Assembly: GCA_013180625.2 (NCBI GenBank)
Contig: SNVD02014757.1
Location: 186,001-250,000, forward strand
Direction: 5' to 3'
Length of the DNA stretch: 64,000 bases
Origin: Boswellia sacra
Lineage: Eukaryota; Streptophyta; Magnoliopsida; Sapindales; Burseraceae
This document shows, in pieces, positions 49,792-61,190 of this stretch. How positions within the stretch are numbered: the first letter of the stretch is position 1; each line of letters begins with the position of its first letter. Position numbers and translations under genes: made by a program. Below the pieces are notes generated by a model. That model did no database searches. It was not told the DNA's origin and saw only the letters and a list, made by a program, of their open reading frames with translations.

Positions 49792-52117
49792 CTTCTTAAT
49801 TAGTTTTGTTAATCTGATGAAATAAAAATGATTATAAAAAAATAGAAGTAAAGATAGAAGTTTGACAAATAGATGAGGAACAATGTCAGGATTGTCAGTT
49901 TCTGATCAGAACATCAATCAGTGATTCATTTGTTTTGTGTAGTTGCCCAAACCCAAATGAAAGGAAAAGAAATTATAAAAATTAGTGTCAGTGCAGATAA
50001 CACCCGGTATGTCTTCCACATGAATAGAAATGCATATATGTTCACGTGCTTCATGCTTTGATAAAAGCTAAGCAAAGAGAGCAATCATACATGCACTAGC
50101 TAGTATTTATTATTCTTATTATTATGTTAATAATGACAAAGCTGGTAAAGATTTACATGGGATCTAGTGGACTACCAGTAGCATTATTGGTCTTCAACTT
50201 GCCGGGCATAACCCAATTTATAGATCTCTTTTAGTCAGAATTCTGTACACACTTTCTCCCAAATTGATCATCATGTTTTTTAATATTTTTTTGTGTACTT
50301 CTTTCCTTTCATTTAATTAATTTATATATCTATTGATTCCAAATTCAAATCGTTCAAGGGAAGTCGATATAAATCTTCCGTCTTAATCAAATAAAATGTA
50401 ATGAGATTTCCGGATTGCCTTAAATTTTTTCTGTGTTTTTATTGTGCGTTTGAAACTGAAACCATTCTTATGTTAAAGCTGATGATTAAATTGGAAGCCA
50501 AGTATTCCAATCGGAAATCTAGAAAAGAAAAATGTTTTCTCGCAACACTCCAATGCTTCGAGTTTCTTGCTTTCATTTGTACGGCTTTGAGGACACGGAG
50601 CCCCATACTCATAGTCATATATATACGTGTATGCGCGCGCGCATGATTAATTGAGCATTTTATAGTATGCTACAATCTCAATCGCTATCAACCTACTTTC
50701 TTCTCCAACACCAAACACTTGTCCACCCAATTCTCTCACTACCCAATCATGTAAAATTTTGGCATCTTTGCATGAAATTGACTTCTCAAATCTTCACTTC
50801 CTTATGTTCAAAGAAAATAACTTTACATATGATCATATTGGAAAATGATGAATGCTATGGCTATTTTATACTTATATTCCACTGGTTTTCATTGATTGAT
50901 TTCGATTATTTTCAATGCTTATGATGAATTTTTTATTAGGTGTATATTACATTCTCTCAAACTTGAATTAAATATTTGTTATTTTTAAAGGCTTTAAAAA
51001 TAAAATCTATTAAATATTGGTTTTATTTATATTGCAATAGTTTCTCCTTCTATTTAAATTTTAACTATAGAGTTAATATTATTATTTTTCTTATCATTGA
51101 TTTATAAACCATTCGATTTAATACTAAAGCAAATTGTATTAAAAAATATATGAACCAAAAAAATCCAATAAATTTGTGTTAAAAATATTATTGCTTTTTA
51201 AGTGAGTAAATTTCTATAATCACAATTGTCGTTGGATTGCATTAGATAAAAGTTTATGAAACAATAATAAAAAATTTAATTCTAATAACCTAACCTATAA
51301 AATCTCTTTTATCATTTGTCATGTTTGTGGTGCTTGATGTGTCTATAAAAATTAAAAAAATATATATAAATAAAGAAAAAAAATTGCAATCCTTTTTAGA
51401 TGTATCCAAGTGTATTAGTTAGACACATGGGCTTGTTCCCTTAAATACGCATGATTTACGTGGTCGAAGGGGCTGGTCATTGACCGCCGTCCATCCTATT
51501 CTCGTCAAACACGTGGCTCCGTTAACGTGGTCAATGAATGTTGACCAACTGACGTTTGTGATATCCAGAACTTTCTTACACCTTATCATTCGGGCCGCCG
51601 GTTCAACACTGTTCTCTAATCAAATCCTCCGAAGCAGAAATTGGAGAATCGTATTAGATATTTCTCGACTTATCTATTCTGGATGGCTGACACGTGGATT
51701 CCTTCCCTGAGGGATCATTTTTTATTGCCTCATTGGTTCAATAAAAAATTGGGATTTGGCTACGCGGGCGGATGCTACATGGGCCGCGTCGACTAGATGT
51801 TACGCTTTCAAAGAGTGACGGAACAGGCTGACGATGGAGCTGATCACGGAGCGGATTGCTCAGTCAACTTCACCGTCACGGGCCTGTTGTAGAATGGGCC
51901 AATCCAATTGATGTTGGCCCAGTACAGCTTCACAAAGATCTATACTTTTTAATGATTGCATAACTATTAATAATGTATATATTAATATCCGTATGTAAAT
52001 CAAAGACATTATAAAGTCATTTTACTGTAAAAGATCTAACCAATTAAACATAATTTAAACAAAATAAAAATAAAATATGCTGGTTGATAGTAAATCACTA
52101 ATTAAATCTCATGGAGA

Positions 52118-55100
52118 CAATGGCGGACTCAGGATTTTGTCAAAGGGGTACCTTAGCATTTTTAAATTTTTATAATTTCTTTGATAAACAATAAAAAAAT
52201 TATTGAAAATTGGAAAAAAATACACTTAGAGGGATATAAGGAACCTTGCTCCTTAAAATAAATCCGAACATAATAAAACAAAATGTAAAATATTAAAATG
52301 TGATAGTTAATTTATTTAACAATACAAAATCATAACTGTCCCCTACGAGTTTTCATATTTTGAAAACATTGCATTATTACCTCATTGTCAATGCTATCAA
52401 AAATATATTTCTCAATTTATGCAAGCAAGCTATCATTCATCAATTCATCTCCCATTCGATTATGTGATTCAGTGTTTACAATATTTATAGCGGAGAATGT
52501 CCTCTCAGTTGTGACAATTGCAACTGGTAGAATCGGTGCTAATATCAAAAGAAGATATACCAATGGATAAATTTTGTCTTTCTTTATTTTGACACTCTTT
52601 TAAGTAAGACTAGAAATGTCTTTCAGCTTTGAAAACTTAATATTAGAGCGCATATCTACAATAAAGTTTTCAAGTTGATCTTCAAGTACTTTGAGTTGAA
52701 CTGCTGAAAAATCTTTAGGATAAAACTGAGCAAGTCGTATAAGCTTCTGCTTATCAAAAGTAGAAAATAAATCACTTGGACTCAGACATGCCACACAAAT
52801 AAGCAACTCAGTGTTTGTCTCAGTAAAACGATTATTTAGTTCTTGCAGTTGCATATCTATAACAGAAAAAAGATCTCAACACGATAATGATATATATATG
52901 TGATTGTTTGAGCTTTACGTATTGATCTCCCTTGAGGCAAAAAAATATCATCCATTTTAGGAACTTCAATATGGTGTTCAACACAAAAAGAAGAAACTTG
53001 ATCCAATAAAAGATGCCAACCAGTTTCCCTCATCGCTTGCAGACTTTCCTTACAAACTTTAACCAAGTCTATGGCATTCACAATATCTTGATCTTTTCTC
53101 TGCAAAGCTTGTGATAAATCATTTGTGATTCCCAATATTGCTTTCATCAAATGTAAGGAAAAAAAATAATGTCAAATGACCGGATAAAATTCAGTAAAAG
53201 CTTGGCTTCATATTTCTTATCAGCATCATATCCATCCTCTGCTATTATCTTAATTAAATCTACTATAGATGAAAACATAGAAATCAAACTTACTAGAGAA
53301 TTATAATGAGCGCTCCAACGTGTATCACCTGGCCTTTTGAGATTGGTTTCTTGATTTAAACCTTGCCCAATTGAAAGCTCTTCATTAGTAAATGCTTCAA
53401 AAATAACCATTGCATGTTTTCCACGGAGAATATCACGGCGTTTAGCTGATGCTCCAATAACATTAAAAACACTAGAAACTCAAAAAAAGAGAGCAGTAAT
53501 TTCTATATGATTCTTTGCCACAGCTACAAGAGCTAATTGAAGTTGATGAGCAAAACAATGCACATAAAAAACAGATCTATTATCTTTCAAAATAAGTGCT
53601 TTTAGACCATTAAATTCTCCCCGCATGTTACTTGCTCGATCGTAACCTTGCCCTCATAATCGAGAGATACTCAATCCGTGCCTGGAAAAAAAAATTGTCA
53701 ATAGCTTCTTTGAGTGAAGGTGCTAAAGTATTAGTAACATGCTCGATGCCTACAAATCGCTTAACTACATTGCCATTTTCATCCACATAACGTAATATGA
53801 TGGCCATCTATTCTTTGAAAGATATATCACGAGACTCATCAACAATATTTGAAAATAACGCATCCCCCATATCTTTCATAATTGCATTAGTAATTTCAAT
53901 TGAAATAGCACTTACAATGTCTTTTTGAATTTTTGGTGCCATCAATTTCAAAATTTCAGGAGCATTTTGTAATGCAACTCTTCTTATTTCCTCATTATTA
54001 TCACACAACCAATGTAAGAGCTCAAGAAAATTTCATCGGTTGTTAGAATCTTTTGATTCATCATGTCCACGAAATGGAAGCCCTTGTCTTAAAAGAAACC
54101 TGATACAATCAATTGATGCATCCAAACGAGTTCAATAATCAATTCGAGCTTGGTCAGATTGTCTCACTAAAATTGTCTCTATATGCTGCTCTTGCTTCAA
54201 CAATGCTTCACAAATATCCCAAGTTTGATTGTGAGCACTATTAGGACCTCCAACATGATCTTTTGACCTCTCTTTTTTCGTCCAATTTGAAAACCCTTTA
54301 CTTACAAAAGATTCACCACCTGCTCGCTCTCCAATATTTGGTTTAAAGAGATAGCAACATAAACACAATAAAGCATCTTTTGCTATACTATACTCTAACC
54401 AATTAGTGTATATTCATCAAATCAAGATGGGTTAAATCTTCTCGACTTCTCTCCACATTTTTTAAAAAGAAAATTGTGATCACGAGGTTGACAATGACCC
54501 TTTTGAAGATAAGTTCTTCGAACTTGATCCCGAACATTAGGATTATATTCTAAAATTGGAGTTCTAAGTCCAGGATCTGCAGGCAAATCTTGTAAATTAA
54601 TATCATAACAATTTTGCTTTGAACTTCTAGCACTTTTTTTTGGACTTGATGTCAACTCAGAAGTGGATTTTCTTTTTTAAAATATCTCTCCATAACTGAC
54701 CAAAAAAAAATAATGATACATTATTTTATATTCAAAAAGACTAAAAATAAACAAATTAAATATGTATTGTTTAATTAGTTTAATTTACTACTAGGTTTTG
54801 ATGGGTATCATGCCAAAAAACAATTAATAAAAAAAAGTAGTAAGAAAACTTGATTTATCATCAAGTTGACTCTAGATTTATTAATATGAAATGTCCAAAT
54901 TATTGCTTTTATTTAATTAAGTCATTGTAATATTTTTAGTAGACAAGTTGGATATTATCTCTTTATTTAAATTGCAACATAGCATGAGGTGCATCTAAAA
55001 TTAGCTAAATGTTAAGCATTGAAAATAAATAAATAGGCATTAAACAATTAGTGTTGCATTGAGATTTGAAAAAAAAATTCGTACAAAGCTTGAAGAAAAC

Positions 55101-55422
55101 ACTAAAAAATTGAATAAAATTCTATGAATAAAATAAAATAATAAAAATTAAATAGAATAAAGTATAGACTTACTTGGAAAATTGAAGAAGATTGTTTTTT
55201 TGTGTGTTATGATAACATGGACGGGTGGGAGAGAGGTAGAGACAAGTTGGCTAGGTTGAGAACTAAATTGGTGAGGCGGCTGCAAATTTTGGAGAATGTG
55301 TAAATTATGTGTATTTTTATATGGGGATATAATGTAACTTTTGAAACTTAAAGGGTATAACAGATTTTAATTTTTTCAGTGGGGGCCCAGGCCCCCTTGG
55401 TCTCCACATGGGTCCGCCTATG
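52118..55422 (-). mobile_element. decayed full-length hAT transposon (ZMYM1/TTF-like)
   Basis: A 3,305-bp element with terminal repeats caatggcgg (left) and, reversed, cataggcgg (right). It is flanked by the 8-bp duplication catggaga (52110-52117) / catggaca (55423-55430), 7 of 8 matching; 8 bp is the hAT size. It contains a broken minus-strand transposase (separate entry). The termini resemble the widespread plant hAT end CAGTGGCGGAYCCA. Confidence 0.8.
52380..54670 (-). pseudogene. broken hAT transposase with TTF zinc finger
   Basis: Read on the minus strand: a TTF-type zinc-finger region at about 54670-54420 (NPNVRDQVRRTYLQKGHCQP) continues at 54413-54132 with CLCCYLFKPN. The RNase-H-like core follows between 54010 and 52600 (QMAIILRYVDENG, CFAHQLQLALVAVAKN, GDTRWSAHYNSL). 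A C-terminal hAT dimerisation region lies at about 52560-52400 (TTERTFSAINIV, NRMGDELMND). The pieces are separated by several in-frame stops and at least one frameshift (near 54400), so no functional transposase can be made. The order matches plant proteins usually called zinc finger MYM-type protein 1-like. Confidence 0.85.
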
Positions 55423-56531
55423 CATGGACACACACACACACATATATATAGATGTGATAAGGTCCACCACATTTTTTTGTTCTAACATAGCATTTACTAT
55501 ACTTTATCACCCCTTTCTTTAATTTTGTGATCATTGAGGCATCATGAGAAAAAGCTTGGATCATCCGTAAACTTCTTATTTGACAAATTAATCATGAATA
55601 TTAATCTAGTCAATTAATGTTATTATTTCAATTAGAAGTGATTTAAGGGTAAAGGATAAATAGAAAGCAAGTTTTAATTTGTATGCAAATTCAAAGGCTT
55701 CATTTTGATTATCGAAAAGAGTGCGCATACATTACATATATCCAAAGTTGTTGTTTGGGAGGAATAAAAATTGAGACATTGAAGGTTCCTTAATAATAAA
55801 GAGTGAAGAAAAAGGAATATATGATAGATTAATATATCATCCTCAAACCATCGAAGCACCGCCGCATAAGTTCCTTGCATCAAAGTAAGGAATGCCCTCC
55901 TCAAGTTATAGGCCAATTGCCACCTTGACTAGAAGTTAGAATGAAAGGAAGAAGAAAAAAGGAGAAATTGCTAACCTGCCATACATATAGATATATATTC
56001 GGTTCAAGTTTCGAATTGGTTTTGCCAGGGCTTACGTGAATTTTTTGGCCACTACAATTAATGTGAGAAATACAAGCATGCATCTAAGGATGTGGAAGGC
56101 ATGCAATGTCTTTTTGTATGTTGGGATAAAGTGGAATCAATTCCATCACAAATATTAGACAAGGTGAATATTAGCCTATCTAGCTTTTTCTGAAATGGAA
56201 GAGAATACAATAATGTGCGATAAAAGTTGGAAGTATCGGGTTTTCTCTCTTTTTTCTCTTTGTTTGGCTTCCAATTATATCACAGAAAATTGATCTTCGA
56301 GTGCCTACCACAAGCCCTTATAGAGCCTAATGATTGAGCCTCATTTGGGGCAGATTAATTAGCCCCTACTGTTCTTATTAGTCAATTGATGATGGCTCCT
56401 CAGTTCCTTTAAGCGCGCAGTACTGTGTCAAGGAACCCTTACAATACTTAGTTAGGTGGCCAGCTAGCTAGAATTCAGTCCAATCACGAGCCTATATATT
56501 AAAAATAAATTAAACAAATTAAATAAACTTC

Positions 56532-56533
<2 letters not shown>

Positions 56534-56567
<34 letters not shown>
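56534..56567. repeat. (AT)17 microsatellite
   Basis: About 17 uninterrupted AT units, able to form a cruciform. Confidence 0.9.
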
Positions 56568-56569
<2 letters not shown>

Positions 56570-56767
56570 AGTTAGAGCTAGGATTAATAAAAAAATTTAC
56601 TTTTAGAGTAATCTATACTCTTGATATTATGCATATCACTATCACTGAATGCGGAGATAATTCATTATCAAAGGCTGACATTTGATCTGAATGGTGGCTT
56701 AACTTTGCAGGTTTTAACCATATATAATTCTTCTCTTCGTACATATATCCCCAGTAAATAATGAATT

Positions 56768-56769
<2 letters not shown>

Positions 56770-56798
<29 letters not shown>
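56770..56798. repeat. (AT)n microsatellite
   Basis: About 14 uninterrupted AT units. Confidence 0.9.
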
Positions 56799-56802
<4 letters not shown>

Positions 56803-58146
56803 TATTGGTCGAAAGAGAATGCGCTTTTGCTGAAAATTTTGTGATGCTTTACGTGGGTTCTCCGTGTTGTTTATTATGTCTATTTATCAAATCAGTTTTG
56901 GTATTCAATCGTAAGCTTTTTCAAATATTTTTTCTAGAGTGTTAACCAACCTTCTATCCTCATCAAATTTTGAGTGAGTGTTGATGGATTCACAGACACA
57001 ATGGACATGATTTAGTGGCCAAGAAAAGATTTATTTTGTGATTTCTCCAAGTAGAGATGACCCTGATCTCTCATTTGATAAGACAGCCACATAATGTGGA
57101 GAATCATATACAAAATTCACGTCACTGACCCACAGTATCGTAAGCAACTAATGCAATTTAAAACAACGCCCAACCAAAAACTTTTGTACTAATTAAGATT
57201 ATAAACAGCTAGATATCAAATAAACAACACCTCTGGTCCTCTACATAGATACCATATCATGAGTTAGGCCGGGGAGAAAATAGATGATTGACTGCAAAGA
57301 AAATGGGGACTAATTGTATATATTTTTTTCAAATACATTGAGGCTGTCTGGATGAACCCCGCGAGCATGGAAAGGCCTGGGAAATGATTGAACAACACTA
57401 GTGAGAATTTCCTTTAATTTCCTAATATATATATTTGTCTGTGATAGCAGAAAGAGAATATGTCCTTCATTGAAAAGATATTGTCATTAATTTTATTTCA
57501 GCGTAGGCCATAGAAGGGATTTCAGCGTTTATTCCAAAGGGACTTTGCGAACTTACATCATTTATGTAAGTCAAAATCTGAACCATCATTAATATCAATA
57601 TCAATTCTCATTTGTTAATGAATTAGTTGCTAGTCCGAACTTTAAGTGCGCATATTTACTGTGAAATGAAATAGTAAACAACATTATCTTATATTAGGCA
57701 ATATAATTTTACTATCGCTTTATAGTATATAAAGTCAGATCACACGAAGGAAGCTTTCTCTCTTAATGATGCTAATTGTTTAATTAAAAATATAAAAATA
57801 AAAATTGTGGAGTACATACTTCGAAATAGCAAAAGGAAGCAAAGCTACACATCTTATCAACTATATATATATTGTTATTACTATTACATGCACCAAAGTT
57901 TAACAGTTATATTATATATGATCATGCATACACTCCAAAAGTTTCGTGTATATTTATATTACACAAGATGTTATGGACTCTATATATAGATATTTCTCCG
58001 TATAATATTCATGCACCTTTAAAAACGGCCGTATGTCATTCGATTAACCCCACCACACAAAAAAGAAGCGCAAAAATGGTAAAAATATAACCAGCTCTTA
58101 TTGATCAAAACTTAATATTGCGGCATGCAGCTGTGGGATACTAAAG

Positions 58147-58455
58147 CTAAAGCCACATAGCGCCTGCGTCTTTGAGCAGTTTCTTGAGGGTACCATTGAG
58201 CTGAAGGGTCATGACTGTGTTAGCGGAGCCAACAAACTTACCCCCAATGAACACGGCTGGGACTGAAGGGTTGCACCCTAGCCTGATCAGAGCCCACTCC
58301 ATCTCCTTCCCCCAAGAGTCCTCATCCAGTTCATAAATCGCAGGGCTCACCCCTTGATCATAAAACAGTCTCTTGATTGCATGGCACATGCAGCAAGAGC
58401 TCTTACTGAATATCACCACTGCCTTCTGCGATGCCAATTTTGCTACGCGATCCAT
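58147..58455 (-). CDS. CC-type glutaredoxin (ROXY/GRXC group), CCMC active site
   Basis: An intronless 102-residue protein. The active site SSCCMCH puts the redox cysteines at Cys21 and Cys24 (with Cys22 between), the plant-specific CC type. [13 protein letters not shown] (about 64-76) is the cis-proline and glutathione-binding region, and the C-terminus GAMWL is the leucine-rich end that binds TGA bZIP factors in ROXY proteins (usually ALWL; here Ala-Met). The family uses glutathione to reduce or modify thiols and acts in the nucleus and cytosol in flower development, nitrate response and jasmonate/defence cross-talk. The length is normal. By position it matches Arabidopsis At5g18600, although from memory that protein has a CCMS site, so the counterpart is uncertain. 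Confidence 0.95.
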   Translation of the reverse strand: MDRVAKLASQKAVVIFSKSSCCMCHAIKRLFYDQGVSPAIYELDEDSWGKEMEWALIRLGCNPSVPAVFIGGKFVGSANTVMTLQLNGTLKKLLKDAGAMWL

Positions 58456-58687
58456 TTGATATATTATATGCAGTGTACAAATGTGTGGTAGTTATAGCTA
58501 GAAAGATAACTATTACAAAATGCAGCTGCTAATTAAAGTGAAGTTGAGAAGTTTTGATCAGAATGTGGAAGAGAAGATTTGAAATCAAAGCAAATCCTGG
58601 CTGAGGGTAGTGCGTGTTGTTGGTGTTGTTGTAGGTGATATTAGTAGACTTGGCTTGGTCTGTTGATGCAAAAGAAGCATTGAAGAA

Positions 58688-58695
58688 TTTATATA
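58688..58695 (-). promoter_or_regulatory. TATA box of the CCMC glutaredoxin gene
   Basis: TATATAAA on the minus strand, about 233 bases upstream of the start codon, implying a leader of about 200 bases. Confidence 0.55.
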
Positions 58696-60141
58696 GATAG
58701 AGCGAGCTAGGAATGGGTGGGTGACGTGATAGAATATGACAGATGACAATAATATAGTTTTTCAGAAAGAAAGCAGATGGTGGAAAGACGAAGGTTCCTT
58801 TAGATATTTGGATTGATTCCAAGAACACCTTAATTTGATAGTGACATGTGTGGTTTTCTTCAAAAAACTAACCCCGTTATTTTCGGAATCTTGCAAACTC
58901 TATGGATAAGGCAAATACTGTAGAGGTCGGAAAGTGGACTTACCAAGAGAACAACAAATGTGAAAATTTTTTTTCCTGGGGGGAAAAACCCTTGATTACA
59001 TGTTAAAGATTTAATAAATAAATAAAAAAAATAGGCGAGGTGCGTGAAGAATGTCAACTTTGGATAGGATCATCACAGGATATATATGATAACGTGAGAT
59101 GATAGAGTGTGGTAGACGCAGACAGACGCACAGGGTATATATATATAGTTTGCATATATATCATCATCTCTTAGCTGGTGATGCATATTATACGGATTTT
59201 GAGTTCTTTGAGAATATTTTTCATACGTAATTTAATTCTCTCTAAAGTTGTTTAGTCGTCCAATGGCGAAAAACTATTATTGTCTTGTATACGTATGAAG
59301 TACTGGTTACAACTTTAAGCATCTGGCTGTAACATATATTTACATAATAGCTGTTATTATAGCATAATATTAATATAATAATGCTAGTTTTACAAATTTT
59401 ATATAGAAATTTATGCATACAAACTGATGTTTCATAAGATAATTAGAGTAGTGAATATAAAAAAATCAATTTATTTAATAAAGAGTGATAATGTGTGAAT
59501 AAATGAGTAATGCCACATCAGTTGAGTTTGTAAGACTTTTACTACTTTAATTAATAAGTCCTAATTAAGGATGATTATTATTGTGTATATTCTTTGAATA
59601 ATATTTGATCACAAACTTTGTATTTACATTAATCAATGTGTCATAAGGAGATTGGAAGAATTAATATATAAAAGTTAATTCATTTAATGAGGGTTGGTAA
59701 GATGTTAAAGAACAATGATACTTTCCTAAAATCTATCTCAAATTTTGTATCTAAATGATGTATGTTTAATTAATCGTAGCAAGTGTGGATAGTGTGATGA
59801 TGTAACAAGTGATATTTATATTTAATTTTATGCCATATCATTAATTTGAGATGCATGATTTTGAGAATGAGTTTTTAGAAGCGTATCCGGTTGTCATGTT
59901 CAGAAGATCAATGAAAGATAAGGATACCATTTAACTATAATTGGCCTTCGCATAAAAAGTAGAATTAGGATTGGTTCCTTTATTACTAACCTAATGACCT
60001 TAAATAGGCAATTCAATTAGATTTCTTTTCTTATGCACCTTGAACTTTTCTTTACAAAACAAGAAATTGAGGGAAAAAAAGACGAATTTGTTTGTACAAG
60101 ATGATCATACTCTATATTAATGAATCCGAATTTGCGTCCGC

Positions 60142-60146
<5 letters not shown>

Positions 60147-60188
<42 letters not shown>
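60147..60188. repeat. (AC)21 microsatellite
   Basis: An uninterrupted 42-bp AC run in the spacer between the glutaredoxin genes. Confidence 0.95.
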
Positions 60189-60190
<2 letters not shown>

Positions 60191-61151
60191 CAAACGATTG
60201 GATTCTAATTAATGATTGATCATATCATATTTTTCATTTTATTACATCAAAATGGACAATCTAAAATTGCATATAATCATATAGAATTTGGGATGTGAAA
60301 TTCGGAAAATCAAACATTAACTAATAGATGGATATTACTTGGTTTCATAATAATTCACTTGAAAGGCAGAGGCATCTAGTAATCTAAGGATGGAAAAATG
60401 CCTCCAGCAAAGTAAACACATTGGTCTTAGACTGAAAAATCAAAGTTCATGGAGGAAAGAATTAGACTACGGAACCAAATTAAAGTGGATGAATGTCTTC
60501 AGAGAATCGGGCTTCTCTCAACTTACAGCTCTGGGGGCGCCCATGATATGCATGGCACTAAAATATTACTTTGGCACTGTAGCAAACATCTATATATCTC
60601 GCCGTAGAACCAGGTTCAATTGATTTCTTGAGATATACGAGAATAACGTATATCGTTAGAACCCAATTTTTACATGTGTAGCGTAGACTCCAGGCATCAA
60701 TAATTGCCTTTATATATTCCAGATTTCAAAACAATTGTGTAGCTAGCTAGCCAGCTAGCTGTCTACAACTCTTTAGAGCCGCACATTAACCATTAAATGT
60801 ATCCATTCATGCACGTTTTAAACACGCCCAAATATCAACGTTTATGAGATCACGATGCTAACAAAGAGATTTGAAGAATAACAAACACTGTTAAAGAATG
60901 AGCATGTGGAAATAACTACACATTAGACAAAGATATCACGTTATCCCCTAGAAAGCTAGTGACATATATTTTGTTCGATAATAATCTCAAGGACAATAAG
61001 TTAAAGAGAATTTTCTCCATCTTTTCTGCTTTTGGAGAATTTGGGATGGAGAGGTATTCTTTGTGTTTCGTATCTATAAAAGCAATAAAGCTAAAGAGTA
61101 TAATATATGTTCATCAGCCTTTCGTTTTCTGGCTCTCTTTATTACAGAAGG

Positions 61152-61152
61152 A

Positions 61153-61190
<38 letters not shown>
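61152..61190. repeat. compound (AT)n(GA)n microsatellite
   Basis: About ten AT units followed directly by about nine GA units. Confidence 0.85.

Larger units (their letters stand above)
47185..52117. other. gene-free region upstream of the PBL27-like gene
   Basis: Roughly 47185-47460 is the leader and proximal promoter of the kinase gene. The rest is AT-rich with several simple repeats (separate entries) and a GC-richer patch at about 51430-51920. No gene was recognised. Confidence 0.5.
55431..58146. other. AT-rich spacer with microsatellites, upstream of the hAT relic
   Basis: No gene was recognised. It contains a CA/TA run at about 55431-55450 and two AT microsatellites. The right end is the 3' flank of the glutaredoxin gene. 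Confidence 0.5.

Noticed and set aside
51480..51710. 76-codon + strand frame
   Set aside because: No recognisable domain, and no splice-linked continuation was found in either direction.
52385..52570. 61-codon + strand frame in the hAT element
   Set aside because: It is antisense to the recognisable hAT dimerisation region on the minus strand.
52600..54655. Possibility of a functional ZMYM1-like gene
   Set aside because: Several in-frame stops and a frameshift break the frame, terminal repeats and a target duplication surround it, and no intron pattern rescues the frame.
60147..60188. Short tandem array considered as CRISPR-like or satellite
   Set aside because: It is a simple AC microsatellite with no spacers, in a plant nuclear context.
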